Assembly (NCBI RefSeq): GCF_016786355.1
Contig: NZ_JADWYX010000008.1
Location: 1-46,502, forward strand
DNA from: Frankia sp. AgB1.9
Lineage (GTDB): Bacteria; Actinomycetota; Actinomycetes; Frankiales; Frankiaceae
DNA length: 46,502 bases
Direction of reading: 5' to 3'
Shown: one piece after another, positions 33,032 to 41,401 of the stretch
Position numbering within the stretch: position 1 is the first letter of the stretch
How the letters are laid out: each line of letters starts with the position of its first letter
Program-made: the position numbers and the translations under genes
Notes under the pieces: generated by a model
Databases searched by the model: none
The model's input: the letters and a program-made list of their open reading frames with translations, nothing else
Told to the model about the DNA's origin: nothing

Positions 33032-34063
33032 CTAGACCGCGTCCGGCCGCGGCGGCAGGACGCGCAGCATCGCGACGCACTCGAAGACGGCGCACAGCCG
33101 ACCGTCGGCCCGGAAGACCTCGCCGCGCCCCAGCACCCTGCCTCGGCCGGCATGTGGGGAGGACACCCGCACCAGGTGCCACTCCCGCGCGTCCAGCTCC
33201 TCGACGAACGTGACGGTCTCGGCGATGATGTTGGCCGCCAGCCGCGCCCCCGGGGCGATCCTGACCTCGCCACGCGCCACGTGATCGGCCACCACGCGAG
33301 GAACCAGCAGTGGCTCGCTGGCGTACGCCGCGAGCGCCCGAGCCACCGCCGGGTCGTCCGGCGCCGCCGGAATCCGCTGCCAGTGGTCGACCGAGAACGG
33401 CGTCGGGCCCGGGCCGGTGCGGACCTCCCACGGCATCATCGGGTGGTCGATCGGCCTGGCCGCCTCGGGCCCGGTCCACCCCTCGGGCCGGTCCGGCGCG
33501 TGCCGAACGAAGTCGGGCCCGTCCGCGGCGAGCAGCACGTCGCTGCGGCTGATGGCGCGGCCGTCCTGGCGGAAGGTCAGGGTCAGGTTCGCGAACGTCC
33601 GGCCCGCTTGCAGCCATTCGAAGTCGGCGTCCACCGGCCGGTCCCAGCGGCTGGGGTTCGGGAAGACCGCGTGCAGCGTCTGGACGGTCTTGCCCGGCGC
33701 CAGCCGTTCGGCGAGCACGATCTGCTGCGCGAGCTGCTGGGCGCCCAGCACGCCGCCGAAGGCGTTCGGCAGTGAGCGCACCGGCACCGGGGGCGTGACG
33801 TCGCCGGCGAGGTCGAGTACCGCGAGCACCTCGGCCAGCGTGCCGAACCGGGGGAGCCCCGCCGCCGGTTCGGAATGGCGCGGCAGCGGCAGGTCCGAAC
33901 CTCTCGTGGCTGTTCCGGCGAGCTGGGCCATGGCGGCTACCAGCTCGTCCGTCACCAGCTTGTCCGTGCCCGCGCTCTCCGCGTCGACAGTGCTCGCGCT
34001 CAACGGACCCCCATCCCGCTTCCGGGCGCGGCGCGAGGAGCGGCGACGTTGCCGGAAGGCCAC
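33032..34063 (-). CDS. TesB-like acyl-CoA thioesterase (double hotdog)
   Basis: The protein of up to 343 residues has two hotdog folds. The N-terminal half contains PNAFGGVLGAQQLAQQIVLAE, LHAVFPNPSRWDRPVDADFEWLQAGRTF and RQDGRAISRSDVLL; the C-terminal half has FSVDHWQRI and LVRVSSPHAGRGRVLGRGEVFRADGRL, where TesB enzymes keep the catalytic Asp/Gln/Thr region. It likely hydrolyses medium- or long-chain acyl-CoA. The start is uncertain: GTG 34063 adds a basic stretch (RQRRRSSRRARKR), while TTG 34003, with GGGGG just upstream, gives 323 residues. It converges with the MFS gene (7-base gap) and is downstream of SulP. Confidence 0.82.
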   Translation of the reverse strand: MAFRQRRRSSRRARKRDGGPLSASTVDAESAGTDKLVTDELVAAMAQLAGTATRGSDLPLPRHSEPAAGLPRFGTLAEVLAVLDLAGDVTPPVPVRSLPNAFGGVLGAQQLAQQIVLAERLAPGKTVQTLHAVFPNPSRWDRPVDADFEWLQAGRTFANLTLTFRQDGRAISRSDVLLAADGPDFVRHAPDRPEGWTGPEAARPIDHPMMPWEVRTGPGPTPFSVDHWQRIPAAPDDPAVARALAAYASEPLLVPRVVADHVARGEVRIAPGARLAANIIAETVTFVEELDAREWHLVRVSSPHAGRGRVLGRGEVFRADGRLCAVFECVAMLRVLPPRPDAV

Positions 34064-34109
34064 CAGAACTCACCGGAAGCCCGCGCGTCGCCGGTACGGC
34101 CTGGCGGCG

Positions 34110-34138
34110 GGCACGGCCTCCACTATCTGGGCCGTGCC
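34110..34138 (-). terminator. Hairpin between SulP and thioesterase genes
   Basis: A perfect 9-bp stem (GGCACGGCC/GGCCGTGCC) with an 11-base loop lies ~95 bases past the SulP stop and before the thioesterase start. It is a likely terminator of the SulP transcript; no T-run is present. Confidence 0.45.
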
Positions 34139-34231
34139 GCGATGGGCGACGCGCCCAGTGACCGAACCCACGCGCCGCCGCGCCGCCGCGGACGGCTCGC
34201 GGCGGACGGCATCAGGGACTGCCGCGGGAGC

Positions 34232-35794
34232 CTAGGTGCCGGTGTCGCTCGGGCGCAGGGAGCGCAGCATCGCGGCGCTGGCGCGGTTGACCCCGGTCAG
34301 CTCGACGATGCTGCCGCGCTCCTCGTAGCGGTGCAGCACGTCGTCGAGCGCGGCGGCCGCCGCCGAGTCGAGCACGTCCGCGTCGGAGAGGTCGATCACC
34401 ACCCGGGCCGGATCGTGACCGAAGTCGAACGCCGTCACCAGGTCGTTCGTGGAGGCGAAGAACAGCGGCCCCTGGACGGCGTAGATCCGCTCGCTGCCGT
34501 CCGGGTCCAGCACACTCGTCACGTTCGCCAGGTGCGCGACCTTGCGGGTGAACAGCAGCGCCTCCAAGACGACGCCGACGACCACCCCGTAGGCGAGGTC
34601 ATGGGTCGGCACCACGACCGCGACGGTCGCCACCATCACGAACGTCTCGGTGATCGGAACCCGACGCAACGTCGCAGGTCGCACACTGCCCCAGTCGAAC
34701 GTCATCGCCGCGACGATGACCATGACAGCCGCCAGGGCCGACATCGGGATGAGCCGGACGACGGAGTGCAGCGGCAGGACCAGCAGCAGCAGGAAGCCGC
34801 CCGCCGCGAAGGTCGACAGCCGGCGCCGGCCGCCGGTGGACACGTTGAGGATCGCCTGGCCGATCATCGCGCAGCCGCCCATGCCGCCGAAGAAGCCGCT
34901 GACCACGTTGGCGATGCCAAGGCCCCACGCCTCGCGGTGCGGGTTGTGGGTCGAGTCGGTCATCTTGTCGATGATCTGGGCGGTCAGCAGGGTCTCGAGC
35001 AGGCCGACGGCCGTCAGCGCGAGCACGTACGGAAGGATGATCCGCACGGTGTCCCAGTCCATCGGGACGTGCGGCAGGGTGGGCACCGGCAGGCCGGTGG
35101 GCAGCTGGCCCTCGTCGCCGACGGTGGGCACCTTGAGGTGAAAGGTGGTCGTCGCGAGCGTCAGCAGGGCCACGGCGACCAGCGGTCCCGGCACTGCCTT
35201 CGTCAGCCGTGGCAGCGTGACCAGCACGAACAGGCCAACCGCGACCAGCGGGTACACCCGCCAGCCGTGGTCGAACACGTGCGGCATCTGCGCGGTGAAG
35301 ATCAGGATCGCGAGCGCGTTGACGAAACCGATCATGACGGTGCGTGGCACGAACCGGATCAGTCGCGCGACACCCACCAGGCCGAGCACGAACATCAGCA
35401 CACCGACGGCGATCGTCGTCGCCAGCAGGTACTGGAAGCCGTGCTGGCGGACCAGCGGCGCCGCGACGAGCGCCATCGAGCCGGCCGCCGCGGAGATCAT
35501 CGCCGGGCGCCCGCCGGTGAAGGCGATCACGGTGCAGATGATGAACGACGTGAACAGGCCGACGGCCGGGTCCACGCCGGCGACCACCGAGAACGAGATC
35601 GTCTCGGGGATCAGGGCCAGCGCCGTCACGAGTCCGGCTACCAGCTCGACGCCCGCGACCCGAGGCCCCGGCACCGCCCGGCGCAACGCCGGGAGCGCGT
35701 CACGCAACAGGGGCAGCGTGGCCAGTGAGCCGCCGCGGGGCGGCTGCCGGGCCGGGGTCGACGGCACCGGGGCGGAGCCGGGTAGTGCGGACAT
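34232..35794 (-). CDS. SulP-family anion transporter with STAS domain
   Basis: The 520-residue membrane protein has about 12 helices with SulP features: LIPETISFSVVAGVDPAVGLF, GGRPAMISAAAGSMALVAAPLV, GGMGGCAMIGQAILNVSTGGRRRLSTFAAG (the last equivalent to the conserved TM8-10 region). A cytosolic STAS domain (residues ~430-515, VVIDLSDADVLDSAAAAALDDVL) follows. The family imports sulfate, bicarbonate or other anions, usually coupled to Na+ or H+; specificity cannot be assigned. ATG 35794 has GTGAGG eight bases upstream. A ~200-base 5' region precedes it, ending in an AT-rich patch at 35965-36005 that probably contains the promoter. Confidence 0.9.
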   Translation of the reverse strand: MSALPGSAPVPSTPARQPPRGGSLATLPLLRDALPALRRAVPGPRVAGVELVAGLVTALALIPETISFSVVAGVDPAVGLFTSFIICTVIAFTGGRPAMISAAAGSMALVAAPLVRQHGFQYLLATTIAVGVLMFVLGLVGVARLIRFVPRTVMIGFVNALAILIFTAQMPHVFDHGWRVYPLVAVGLFVLVTLPRLTKAVPGPLVAVALLTLATTTFHLKVPTVGDEGQLPTGLPVPTLPHVPMDWDTVRIILPYVLALTAVGLLETLLTAQIIDKMTDSTHNPHREAWGLGIANVVSGFFGGMGGCAMIGQAILNVSTGGRRRLSTFAAGGFLLLLVLPLHSVVRLIPMSALAAVMVIVAAMTFDWGSVRPATLRRVPITETFVMVATVAVVVPTHDLAYGVVVGVVLEALLFTRKVAHLANVTSVLDPDGSERIYAVQGPLFFASTNDLVTAFDFGHDPARVVIDLSDADVLDSAAAAALDDVLHRYEERGSIVELTGVNRASAAMLRSLRPSDTGT

Positions 35795-36087
35795 CTGAGA
35801 AACCTCACACGAGCGGCGGCACCGGTAGCAAGGCGTCCCGGGCGGACGTGCACGGCGCCCGGCGGTGCTGAGCGGACCGGTCTGCGAGCGGGAGGACCGG
35901 CTCCGGCCGTGGCGTGGGGCAAGGCGCCCCTCGTCCCAGCGCCGGGCGAGTGACCCGTCGAAACGACCAGAAGCGTATCTAATGCCCAACGAATGATCAT
36001 CTATTGACGTGTGCGCGGTCCGCCCCGGCACGCCGCGCCGCTGGTCGTGCCCGCAGGGGCAGGGGCCGAGCCGGTGCCTGGCCGGCG
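35795..36087. other. SulP 5' leader and promoter region
   Basis: This 293-base region holds no gene. The right part (35965-36005) is strikingly AT-rich (GCGTATCTAATGCCC, ATGATCAT palindrome, CTATTGACG) and is the best promoter candidate for the leftward SulP gene. A long GC-rich leader of roughly 170 bases would follow; I could not match it to a known riboswitch. Confidence 0.35.
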
Positions 36088-36918
36088 TTATGCCTGCGGG
36101 GCGCCGAGGCGCTGCAGGTCGAACTCCATCTGCTGGATCTCGGCCGACTGCACGACGACCATCGCCTTCGCCAGAGCGCGCACCTTGTCCTGGTCCGCGT
36201 GCTGGGCGGCGTACTGCGCCATCAGCACCCCGCCGCGGTGGTGGTGGATCATGAGCGCGAGGAACCGCACATCGGAGTCCCGGCCGCTGGACGCCGCGAG
36301 CTGCGCCAGCTCCGAGTCGCCGGCCATCCCCGGCATCCGGACCCCGTCAGTCCCGACCGGGGTGCCCAGCGAGCCGCCACCCGCCATCCCGGGCATGTGT
36401 GCCATGTCGTCGGCGGCCGTGCCGGTGCCACCCATCCAGGTCATCGGCGCGCCAACGGTCGACTGGGTGAGCCCCCAGTCGGCCAGCCAGGACCCCATCA
36501 CCCCGATCTCGCGCTGCTGGGTGAGCGCGATGTCCTGGCCCATCGCGACCGACTGCGGGTCGGCGCCGTGGCTGAACTCCAGCATGCCCATCTGCACGGC
36601 CTGGCCGTGGTGCTCGGACATGTCGCGCAGGAAGCCGGCGTCCACCGAGCCGTTGCCCGGCGCGCCGTTCGTCAGCCCGCGCAGCCCGAATCCGGCGGCG
36701 ACCAGAGCGGCCGCCAGCACGACCACGAGCGGGGCCCAGACCAGCCGGGAGCGTCGCCCCCGGATCGGCGCCGCGTCGTGCGCCGGCACGTCCCGCGTTG
36801 GCAGGTCGCCGGCCGGCCCGTCGGTCACCGGTCCGTCGGTCGCAGGCACATCGGTCACTGGCACATCGTCGGGCGGCGCCTCGGTGCGCTGCGCGGAAAC
36901 CATCCCGTTGTCTGCCAC
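36088..36918 (-). CDS. DUF305 family membrane-anchored protein
   Basis: The 276-residue protein has a cytoplasmic N-terminus with degenerate repeats (DVPVTDVPATDGPVTDGP), one transmembrane helix (LVWAPLVVVLAAALVAAGFGL) and an extracytoplasmic four-helix DUF305 domain with the His/Met-rich signatures MSEHHGQAVQMG and MIHHHRGGVLMAQYA. The middle carries HMPGMAGG and RMPGMAGD, Met-rich stretches suggestive of copper binding. DUF305 proteins are often linked to metal handling, but the activity is not established. The gene lies 90 bases downstream of the FHA gene on the same strand. ATG 36918 is used; GTG five codons later is an alternative. Confidence 0.82.
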   Translation of the reverse strand: MADNGMVSAQRTEAPPDDVPVTDVPATDGPVTDGPAGDLPTRDVPAHDAAPIRGRRSRLVWAPLVVVLAAALVAAGFGLRGLTNGAPGNGSVDAGFLRDMSEHHGQAVQMGMLEFSHGADPQSVAMGQDIALTQQREIGVMGSWLADWGLTQSTVGAPMTWMGGTGTAADDMAHMPGMAGGGSLGTPVGTDGVRMPGMAGDSELAQLAASSGRDSDVRFLALMIHHHRGGVLMAQYAAQHADQDKVRALAKAMVVVQSAEIQQMEFDLQRLGAPQA

Positions 36919-37008
36919 GGCGACCAGGCTAGTCCGGTCGGCGCCGCGGCCGCCCTCGGCGCGGTCGTGGCGATGCTGTCCGTGGCGGCGCGGTCGTGGC
37001 GGTACGGC

Positions 37009-38469
37009 TCAGACGTTGACCTGGCCGTTGAAGACGAAGGTCCGCTTGCCGACCTGGACCCGGGTGCCGGAGACCAGCGGGGCCGGCTGGTTCGGCTCCA
37101 GCGGGGTCCACACGGTCGCTTCGGGTGGGGCGATGTAGGTGCCGTTCGCCGAACCGCGATCGGTGATCACCGCGTCCCAGCCACTCAGGGTGATGACGGC
37201 ATGTACCCGGGAGACCGCGCTCTCGCCGTCCTCGACGGCCAGCGGCCGGGCCTTCCCGGCCCGCACGGCGTCGTCCCGGTCCGGCTGGCGGCCGATCACC
37301 AGGTCGATGTCGAGCGGGATGGTCTGGCCGTCGTCGAAGACCAGGACGCCGATCGACGGCCGTGGCCGCCACACCGACTGGCCCTCCTGCGCGGACAGCG
37401 ACGCGCCGCAGTCGGCGCAGTACGGGGCCTGCGGATGGTTGAAGTGCCCGTTCGGGCACAGCACGCCCTCGACCTGCGCCTGGCCGTTGTCCGGCAGCAT
37501 CGTCGGCGCGTCGTCGTCCTCGATCAGGTCAGAGACCGTGAACGTCTGGCCCGGCAGCTGGGTCAGCGCCTCGCTGTCGTCGTCCTCGGTGAGCTCGCCG
37601 TGCGCGCGGGCGTCGTCGTGGTTGGCCGTGCCCCCCACCGGGCGGGCGAGCTCGGTCGGCGGATCCTCGTCGTACTCGTCGAACTCGAGCTCGTCGAAGT
37701 CGGCGGCCTGAGTCGGCTCGGAGCCGGACTGCGCCCGGTGGGCCTGCTCCTCCTTGGTGAGCAGCGGGGCCAGCGGCGGCGGGGCCACCGACTGCTGCTC
37801 GGGGATCCGGTCGGCCGGCAGCGGGATGCGCTCCGCGGCGGTCGCCGGCTCCCGGGGCGAGCCGTAGTTGGACAACAGGTCGCCGGCGGCTGACCGCGGG
37901 GTCGGCAGCGGAGCGTCCCGAGCCGGCAGCAGGCTCGCGCCGACGCCGGGCACCGCGCCGACCCGCAGGTCGAGCGGGAAGCCGAGACCGGTGCCGGTCA
38001 CCTCGGAGCCCTCGCCGCCGGGCTGGCCGGAGCCGTCGGACAGGTCGCTCGGGGCGATGTGCAGGTGGGTGATGCCATCCGGCAGCAGCCGGTCCACCCA
38101 GGTGGCCGACTCGACTCCGGACAGGGTGATCGGGCTGGAGCCGCCTGCGGCCACGTCCATCGCGCCGTGCACCAGCGCGGCGATCCGCTCGCCGATGGCG
38201 GTCAGCAGCGCGAAGTCCGGCACGTCCTCGGGGTCCGCGGCGGCGAGCAGGCCGGCGACCCGGCGGACCAGGCGACGGCCGGTGCTCGCCGTGTCACCCG
38301 GCTCGGCGGCTACCTCGGCGCACAGGTCCAGCAGCCGGCGGGCTGTGTCGGCCGTCCGTGGCCGGCCCACCCTGGCGACGATGAGGACACCGGGGAGTCG
38401 GACCACCACGCCGGTCTCCTGGCCGCGGCCCGCCTCCACGACCACCCGGAAACGGTCCAGTCCCACCAT
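37009..38469 (-). CDS. FHA-domain protein with zinc ribbon
   Basis: The 486-residue protein ends in a forkhead-associated domain (residues ~390-485; VIGRQPDRDD, SRVHAVITLSGWDAVITDRGSANGTYI, PLVSGTRVQVGKRTFVFNG), which binds phosphothreonine peptides. Just before it is a zinc ribbon, CPNGH...APYCADCGASL. A long acidic low-complexity middle (DFDELEFDEYDEDPPTEL, EALTQLPG, DDAPTMLPD) contains Thr-x-Leu-Pro motifs that could be kinase targets and bind an FHA domain in cis or trans. The ~150-residue N-terminus is helical and Ala/Arg-rich. Such proteins scaffold Ser/Thr-kinase signalling or type VII secretion assemblies in actinobacteria; neither a kinase nor secretion ATPase is in this window. ATG 38469 has GGAGGGG four bases upstream. 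Confidence 0.85.
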   Translation of the reverse strand: MVGLDRFRVVVEAGRGQETGVVVRLPGVLIVARVGRPRTADTARRLLDLCAEVAAEPGDTASTGRRLVRRVAGLLAAADPEDVPDFALLTAIGERIAALVHGAMDVAAGGSSPITLSGVESATWVDRLLPDGITHLHIAPSDLSDGSGQPGGEGSEVTGTGLGFPLDLRVGAVPGVGASLLPARDAPLPTPRSAAGDLLSNYGSPREPATAAERIPLPADRIPEQQSVAPPPLAPLLTKEEQAHRAQSGSEPTQAADFDELEFDEYDEDPPTELARPVGGTANHDDARAHGELTEDDDSEALTQLPGQTFTVSDLIEDDDAPTMLPDNGQAQVEGVLCPNGHFNHPQAPYCADCGASLSAQEGQSVWRPRPSIGVLVFDDGQTIPLDIDLVIGRQPDRDDAVRAGKARPLAVEDGESAVSRVHAVITLSGWDAVITDRGSANGTYIAPPEATVWTPLEPNQPAPLVSGTRVQVGKRTFVFNGQVNV

Positions 38470-38827
38470 CGTTCCCCTCCGCGCCCGTCGGACCGACGGT
38501 GGCCGGCCCTCGCCGCCCGGGCCTTGGGGCGGCCCGGGCTGTCGTTGCGTGCTCGATCGGTGTGCAGCCCGCCGCGCCGCCGGCCCGTTCCCGGGTGGCG
38601 CCGACGGCATCACCCGGGCAACCTGCTCGACTAGCCCAGCCTGCTCGGCCCAGCCTGCTCGACTCAGCCTGCTCGACCAACCCAGCCTGGGCGCGTGCGA
38701 TCTTCAGGGACAGGTTATCGGTCCGACGAGCGGTTTTCCGTATCTTCCACCGTCGGCTGCCCGGGCGGATGCTGTCGGCTGCACGCCAGCGCGGTGATGG
38801 GGTGCCGACGCGGTCGTGGGGCGCCGG
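38470..38827. other. Intergenic region upstream of the FHA gene
   Basis: The 358-base region contains the tandem repeat array at 38622-38685 and, at 38708-38740, a less GC-rich patch (GGTTATCGG, GGTTTTCCGTATC) that may hold a leftward promoter. No gene is visible. Confidence 0.35.
38622..38685. repeat. Tandem CCTGCTCGxC...CAG minisatellite (4 units)
   Basis: Four head-to-tail units of 18, 14, 14 and 18 bases begin at 38622, 38640, 38654 and 38668, each starting CCTGCTCG and ending CAG; a partial CCTGGG follows. They lie ~150-215 bases upstream of the FHA gene start, so copy number might affect its expression. Confidence 0.8.
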
Positions 38828-39058
38828 TCAGCCGGTGCCGTACGGGCCGGGGCGACCGGCCGGCGGGTAGCCGCCGGTGCCGTTCATGCCCGCGGGCATC
38901 GAGCCCGTCATCGAGTTGTTCATCCGAGGCTGCTCCGTCATCGCCTGGCTCACCTTGGACGCGATCGCCTCGGTCAGTCGGATTGCCTGGGTGAGCGAGA
39001 GGTTGAGCACGATCTCGCTGTCATCGGTCATCGCGAAACGCACCGATACATCCGCCAT
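38828..39058 (-). CDS. 76-aa protein of unknown function
   Basis: The small protein starts at ATG 39058, with GAGAGG upstream. Residues 1-42 (VSVRFAMTDDSEIVLNLSL, TQAIRLTEAIASKVSQAM) form a likely beta strand pair plus an amphipathic helix; the rest is Met/Asn/Gly/Pro-rich (MNNSMTGSMPAGMNG) and probably disordered. Codon pattern and ribosome-binding site support a real gene. It is on the same strand as the FHA gene, separated by ~360 bases. I do not recognise the family. Confidence 0.6.
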   Translation of the reverse strand: MADVSVRFAMTDDSEIVLNLSLTQAIRLTEAIASKVSQAMTEQPRMNNSMTGSMPAGMNGTGGYPPAGRPGPYGTG

Positions 39059-39402
39059 CTTGATTCCTCTCGATCGCCGTCCCCGATGTCGGGGCAGGCA
39101 ACGCCCTGGATCCCCCCGATATGCCTCCGGGCGCGCACGACGGCCGCAGGCCCCGCCCGACGGCGGGACCGGCCGCGGGACGTGGTGACCCGCTCCACGA
39201 TCCCCGACGGTCTCGGCAAGGATCCAGCGACCCCCCGGTTAGCCGCCGCGATCCCGCGGCCGATGATCGCTAATTGGACACTCTTGGTTATCGATCGCTC
39301 GCTCTGAGGTTTGAAGTCGGGCGCGACGGCGCTGGTCTGTTGTCATTTCATGCCAGCTGGACACTGTGCGTTCCGCGCTTTGGAGGGGGTAGACGAGACT
39401 GC
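39059..39402. other. Divergent intergenic region before the GT2-trpS operon
   Basis: The 344-base region lacks a gene. Its right half is comparatively AT-rich; TTGTCA (39339-39344) followed 17 bases later by a poor -10 could serve the rightward operon. GGAGGGGG at 39382-39388 is about 14 bases before the chosen GTG. Confidence 0.3.
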
Positions 39403-40317
39403 GTGACCGAGCACACCGTCAAGCCGGAGCGATACCCGGCCACCCGCCCCACTTCTGAGGCCGCCGGCGGCCCGCGCACCCCTGGCGGCCCGGCCGAAGC
39501 GATCCGTCCCCGTGCCGCCGAACCCGGGCCGCCCGCTCCCGGGGGACGCGACCAGCCGTTGGTGTCCGTGGTGATGCCGTGCCTGAACGAGCGTGACTCA
39601 GTCGGGCGGTGCGTCCGCGCGGCCCACGCGGGGCTCGCCGCGGCCGGGCTGTCAGGCGAGGTGGTCGTCGCCGACAACGGCTCCACCGACGACTCGCCGC
39701 GGGTCGCGGCGCAGGCCGGCGCCTGGGTGGTGCGCGAGCCGCGCCGCGGTTACGGCAACGCCTACCTGGCTGGGTTCGCCGCCGCCCGCGGCCACTACCT
39801 GGTGATGGGCGACTCCGACTGCTCCTATGACTTCGGCGAGCTGCCCCGGCTCCTGGACCCGCTGCGCGCAGGTGGAGCCGACTATGTGCTCGGCTCCCGG
39901 TTCGCCGGCGACATCCGGCCCGGCGCGATGCCCTGGACCCACCGGCGGATCGGGAATCCGGTGCTCACCCGGATGCTCAACCGGCTGTTCGGGCTGCGCA
40001 CGACGGACGCGCACTCGGGCATGCGGGCGTTCACCCGTGCCGCCTACGAGCGGATGGCGCCGCGCCAGGGCGGGATGGAGCTGGCCTCCGAGCTGGTCGT
40101 CGCGGCGGCGGCCAGCGGGCTGCGGGTCAGGGAGGTGCCGATCACCTACCACCCGCGGACGGGAACCTCGAAGCTGCACTCGCTGCGTGACGCGGCCCGC
40201 CATGTCCGCTTCATGGTCGGCTATGCCGCCCGCCTGCAGCGCAGGGAAGCCGCCCGCCTGCACGCAGGGAAGCCGTCCGCCTGCACGCCGGGAAACTGGG
40301 TGGACCCGCGTCCGTAA
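39403..40317 (+). CDS. GT2 glycosyltransferase, dolichol-phosphate-mannose-synthase-like
   Basis: The 304-residue protein is a soluble GT-A enzyme of the DPM1/polyprenyl-phosphate glycosyltransferase type: VSVVMPCLNERDSVGRCV, VVADNGSTDDS, GYGNAYLAGFAAARGHYLVMGDSDCSYDF (DxD/DSD metal site), VLGSRF, RRIGNPVLTRMLNRLFGL and DAHSGMRAFTRAAY. It probably transfers a sugar from a nucleotide donor to polyprenyl phosphate on the inner membrane face. There is no C-terminal transmembrane domain. GTG 39403 fits best, though the ribosome-binding site is distant. The last 30 residues derive from a 23-24-bp tandem repeat. trpS follows after 10 bases, so they are probably co-transcribed. Confidence 0.85.
   Translation: MTEHTVKPERYPATRPTSEAAGGPRTPGGPAEAIRPRAAEPGPPAPGGRDQPLVSVVMPCLNERDSVGRCVRAAHAGLAAAGLSGEVVVADNGSTDDSPRVAAQAGAWVVREPRRGYGNAYLAGFAAARGHYLVMGDSDCSYDFGELPRLLDPLRAGGADYVLGSRFAGDIRPGAMPWTHRRIGNPVLTRMLNRLFGLRTTDAHSGMRAFTRAAYERMAPRQGGMELASELVVAAAASGLRVREVPITYHPRTGTSKLHSLRDAARHVRFMVGYAARLQRREAARLHAGKPSACTPGNWVDPRP
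40231..40296. repeat. 23/24-bp tandem repeat at the 3' end of the GT2 gene
   Basis: Three copies of CGCCTGCA...GGGAAGCCG-type units start at 40231, 40255 and 40278 with lengths 24, 23 and a partial. The change from 24 to 23 bases shifts the frame, so each copy encodes a different peptide and the tail of the protein is probably recent and non-conserved. Confidence 0.7.
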
Positions 40318-40327
40318 ACTGAGCCCC

Positions 40328-41377
40328 GTGGCACACGAGGACGCGCACGACGGCTCGCGCCAGGGTCAGAAGGTCTCGCTCACCGGGATCAAGCCGACCG
40401 GCGAGCCGCATCTGGGCAACTACATCGGGGCGATCGGCCCGGCGCTGGAGATGGCCTCGTCCTACGAGTCGATCTACTTCATCGCCGACTACCACGCGCT
40501 GACCTCGGTCCGGGACCGGGCCTCGCTGGCGGGCTGGACCCGGTCGGTGGGCGCGACCTGGGTCGCCCTCGGCCTGGACCCGAAGCAGACGATCTTCTAC
40601 CGGCAATCGGACGTGCCGGAGATCTTCGAGCTGACCTGGGTGCTGTCCTGCGTCACCGGCAAGGGCCTGATGAACCGGGCCCACGCCTACAAGGCCGCCC
40701 GGGACCGCAACGCCGAGGCCGGCATCGCCGACCTGGACTCCGGCATCAACATGGGCCTGTTCAACTACCCGGTGCTGATGGCTGTCGACATTCTGATCAT
40801 GAACGCCGACGTGGTGCCGGTCGGGCAGGACCAGGTCCAGCACCTGGAGATCGCGGCCGACGTCGCCGGCTCGTTCAACCACCTGTTCGGCGACGTCTTC
40901 GCGCTGAAGATCCCGGAGGCGGTCACGCCGCCCGGGGACACCGGACGGGTGCTGCCCGGCCTCGACGGCCGCAAGATGAGCAAGTCCTACGGCAACACCA
41001 TCCCGCTGTTCGCCCCGGAGGCCCGGCTTCGCAAGCTGGTCCGGTCGATCAAGAGTGACAGCACCCCGGTGGAGGAGCCGAAGGTCCCGGACACCTCGGC
41101 CGCCTTCCAGCTCTACGAGAACTTCGCCACGCCCGGGGACGTCGCCGACATGCGGCGCCGGCTCGAAGCGGGCGGAACCGGGTGGGGTGAGCTGAAGAAC
41201 GCTCTGTTCGAGGCGATCAACACGCGGCTCACTCCGTTGCGCGAGCGCTACGAGGAGCTCATGGTTCCCGGCAGCGAGCTTGACCGCATCCTCGCCGACG
41301 GCGCCGAGCAGGCCCGCGACCGCGCCCGCCCGGTGCTGGCCGGCGTCCGCCGGGCGGTCGGCATCGACGCGCTTTAG
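40328..41377 (+). CDS. trpS: Tryptophanyl-tRNA synthetase
   Basis: The 349-residue class Ic synthetase charges tRNA-Trp. It shows the HIGH-equivalent HLGN (residues 28-31, in IKPTGEPHLGNYIGAIGP), the Trp-binding region DQVQHLEIAADVA, and KMSKS (216-220) in DGRKMSKSYGN, with a complete C-terminal anticodon-binding helical domain. GTG 40328 gives a short hydrophilic N-terminus and lies 10 bases after the GT2 stop. No T-box or attenuator is visible. A normal housekeeping copy. Confidence 0.96.
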   Translation: MAHEDAHDGSRQGQKVSLTGIKPTGEPHLGNYIGAIGPALEMASSYESIYFIADYHALTSVRDRASLAGWTRSVGATWVALGLDPKQTIFYRQSDVPEIFELTWVLSCVTGKGLMNRAHAYKAARDRNAEAGIADLDSGINMGLFNYPVLMAVDILIMNADVVPVGQDQVQHLEIAADVAGSFNHLFGDVFALKIPEAVTPPGDTGRVLPGLDGRKMSKSYGNTIPLFAPEARLRKLVRSIKSDSTPVEEPKVPDTSAAFQLYENFATPGDVADMRRRLEAGGTGWGELKNALFEAINTRLTPLRERYEELMVPGSELDRILADGAEQARDRARPVLAGVRRAVGIDAL

Positions 41378-41401
41378 ACCTCGGCTCGCGGCGGCGGCCG
41401 G

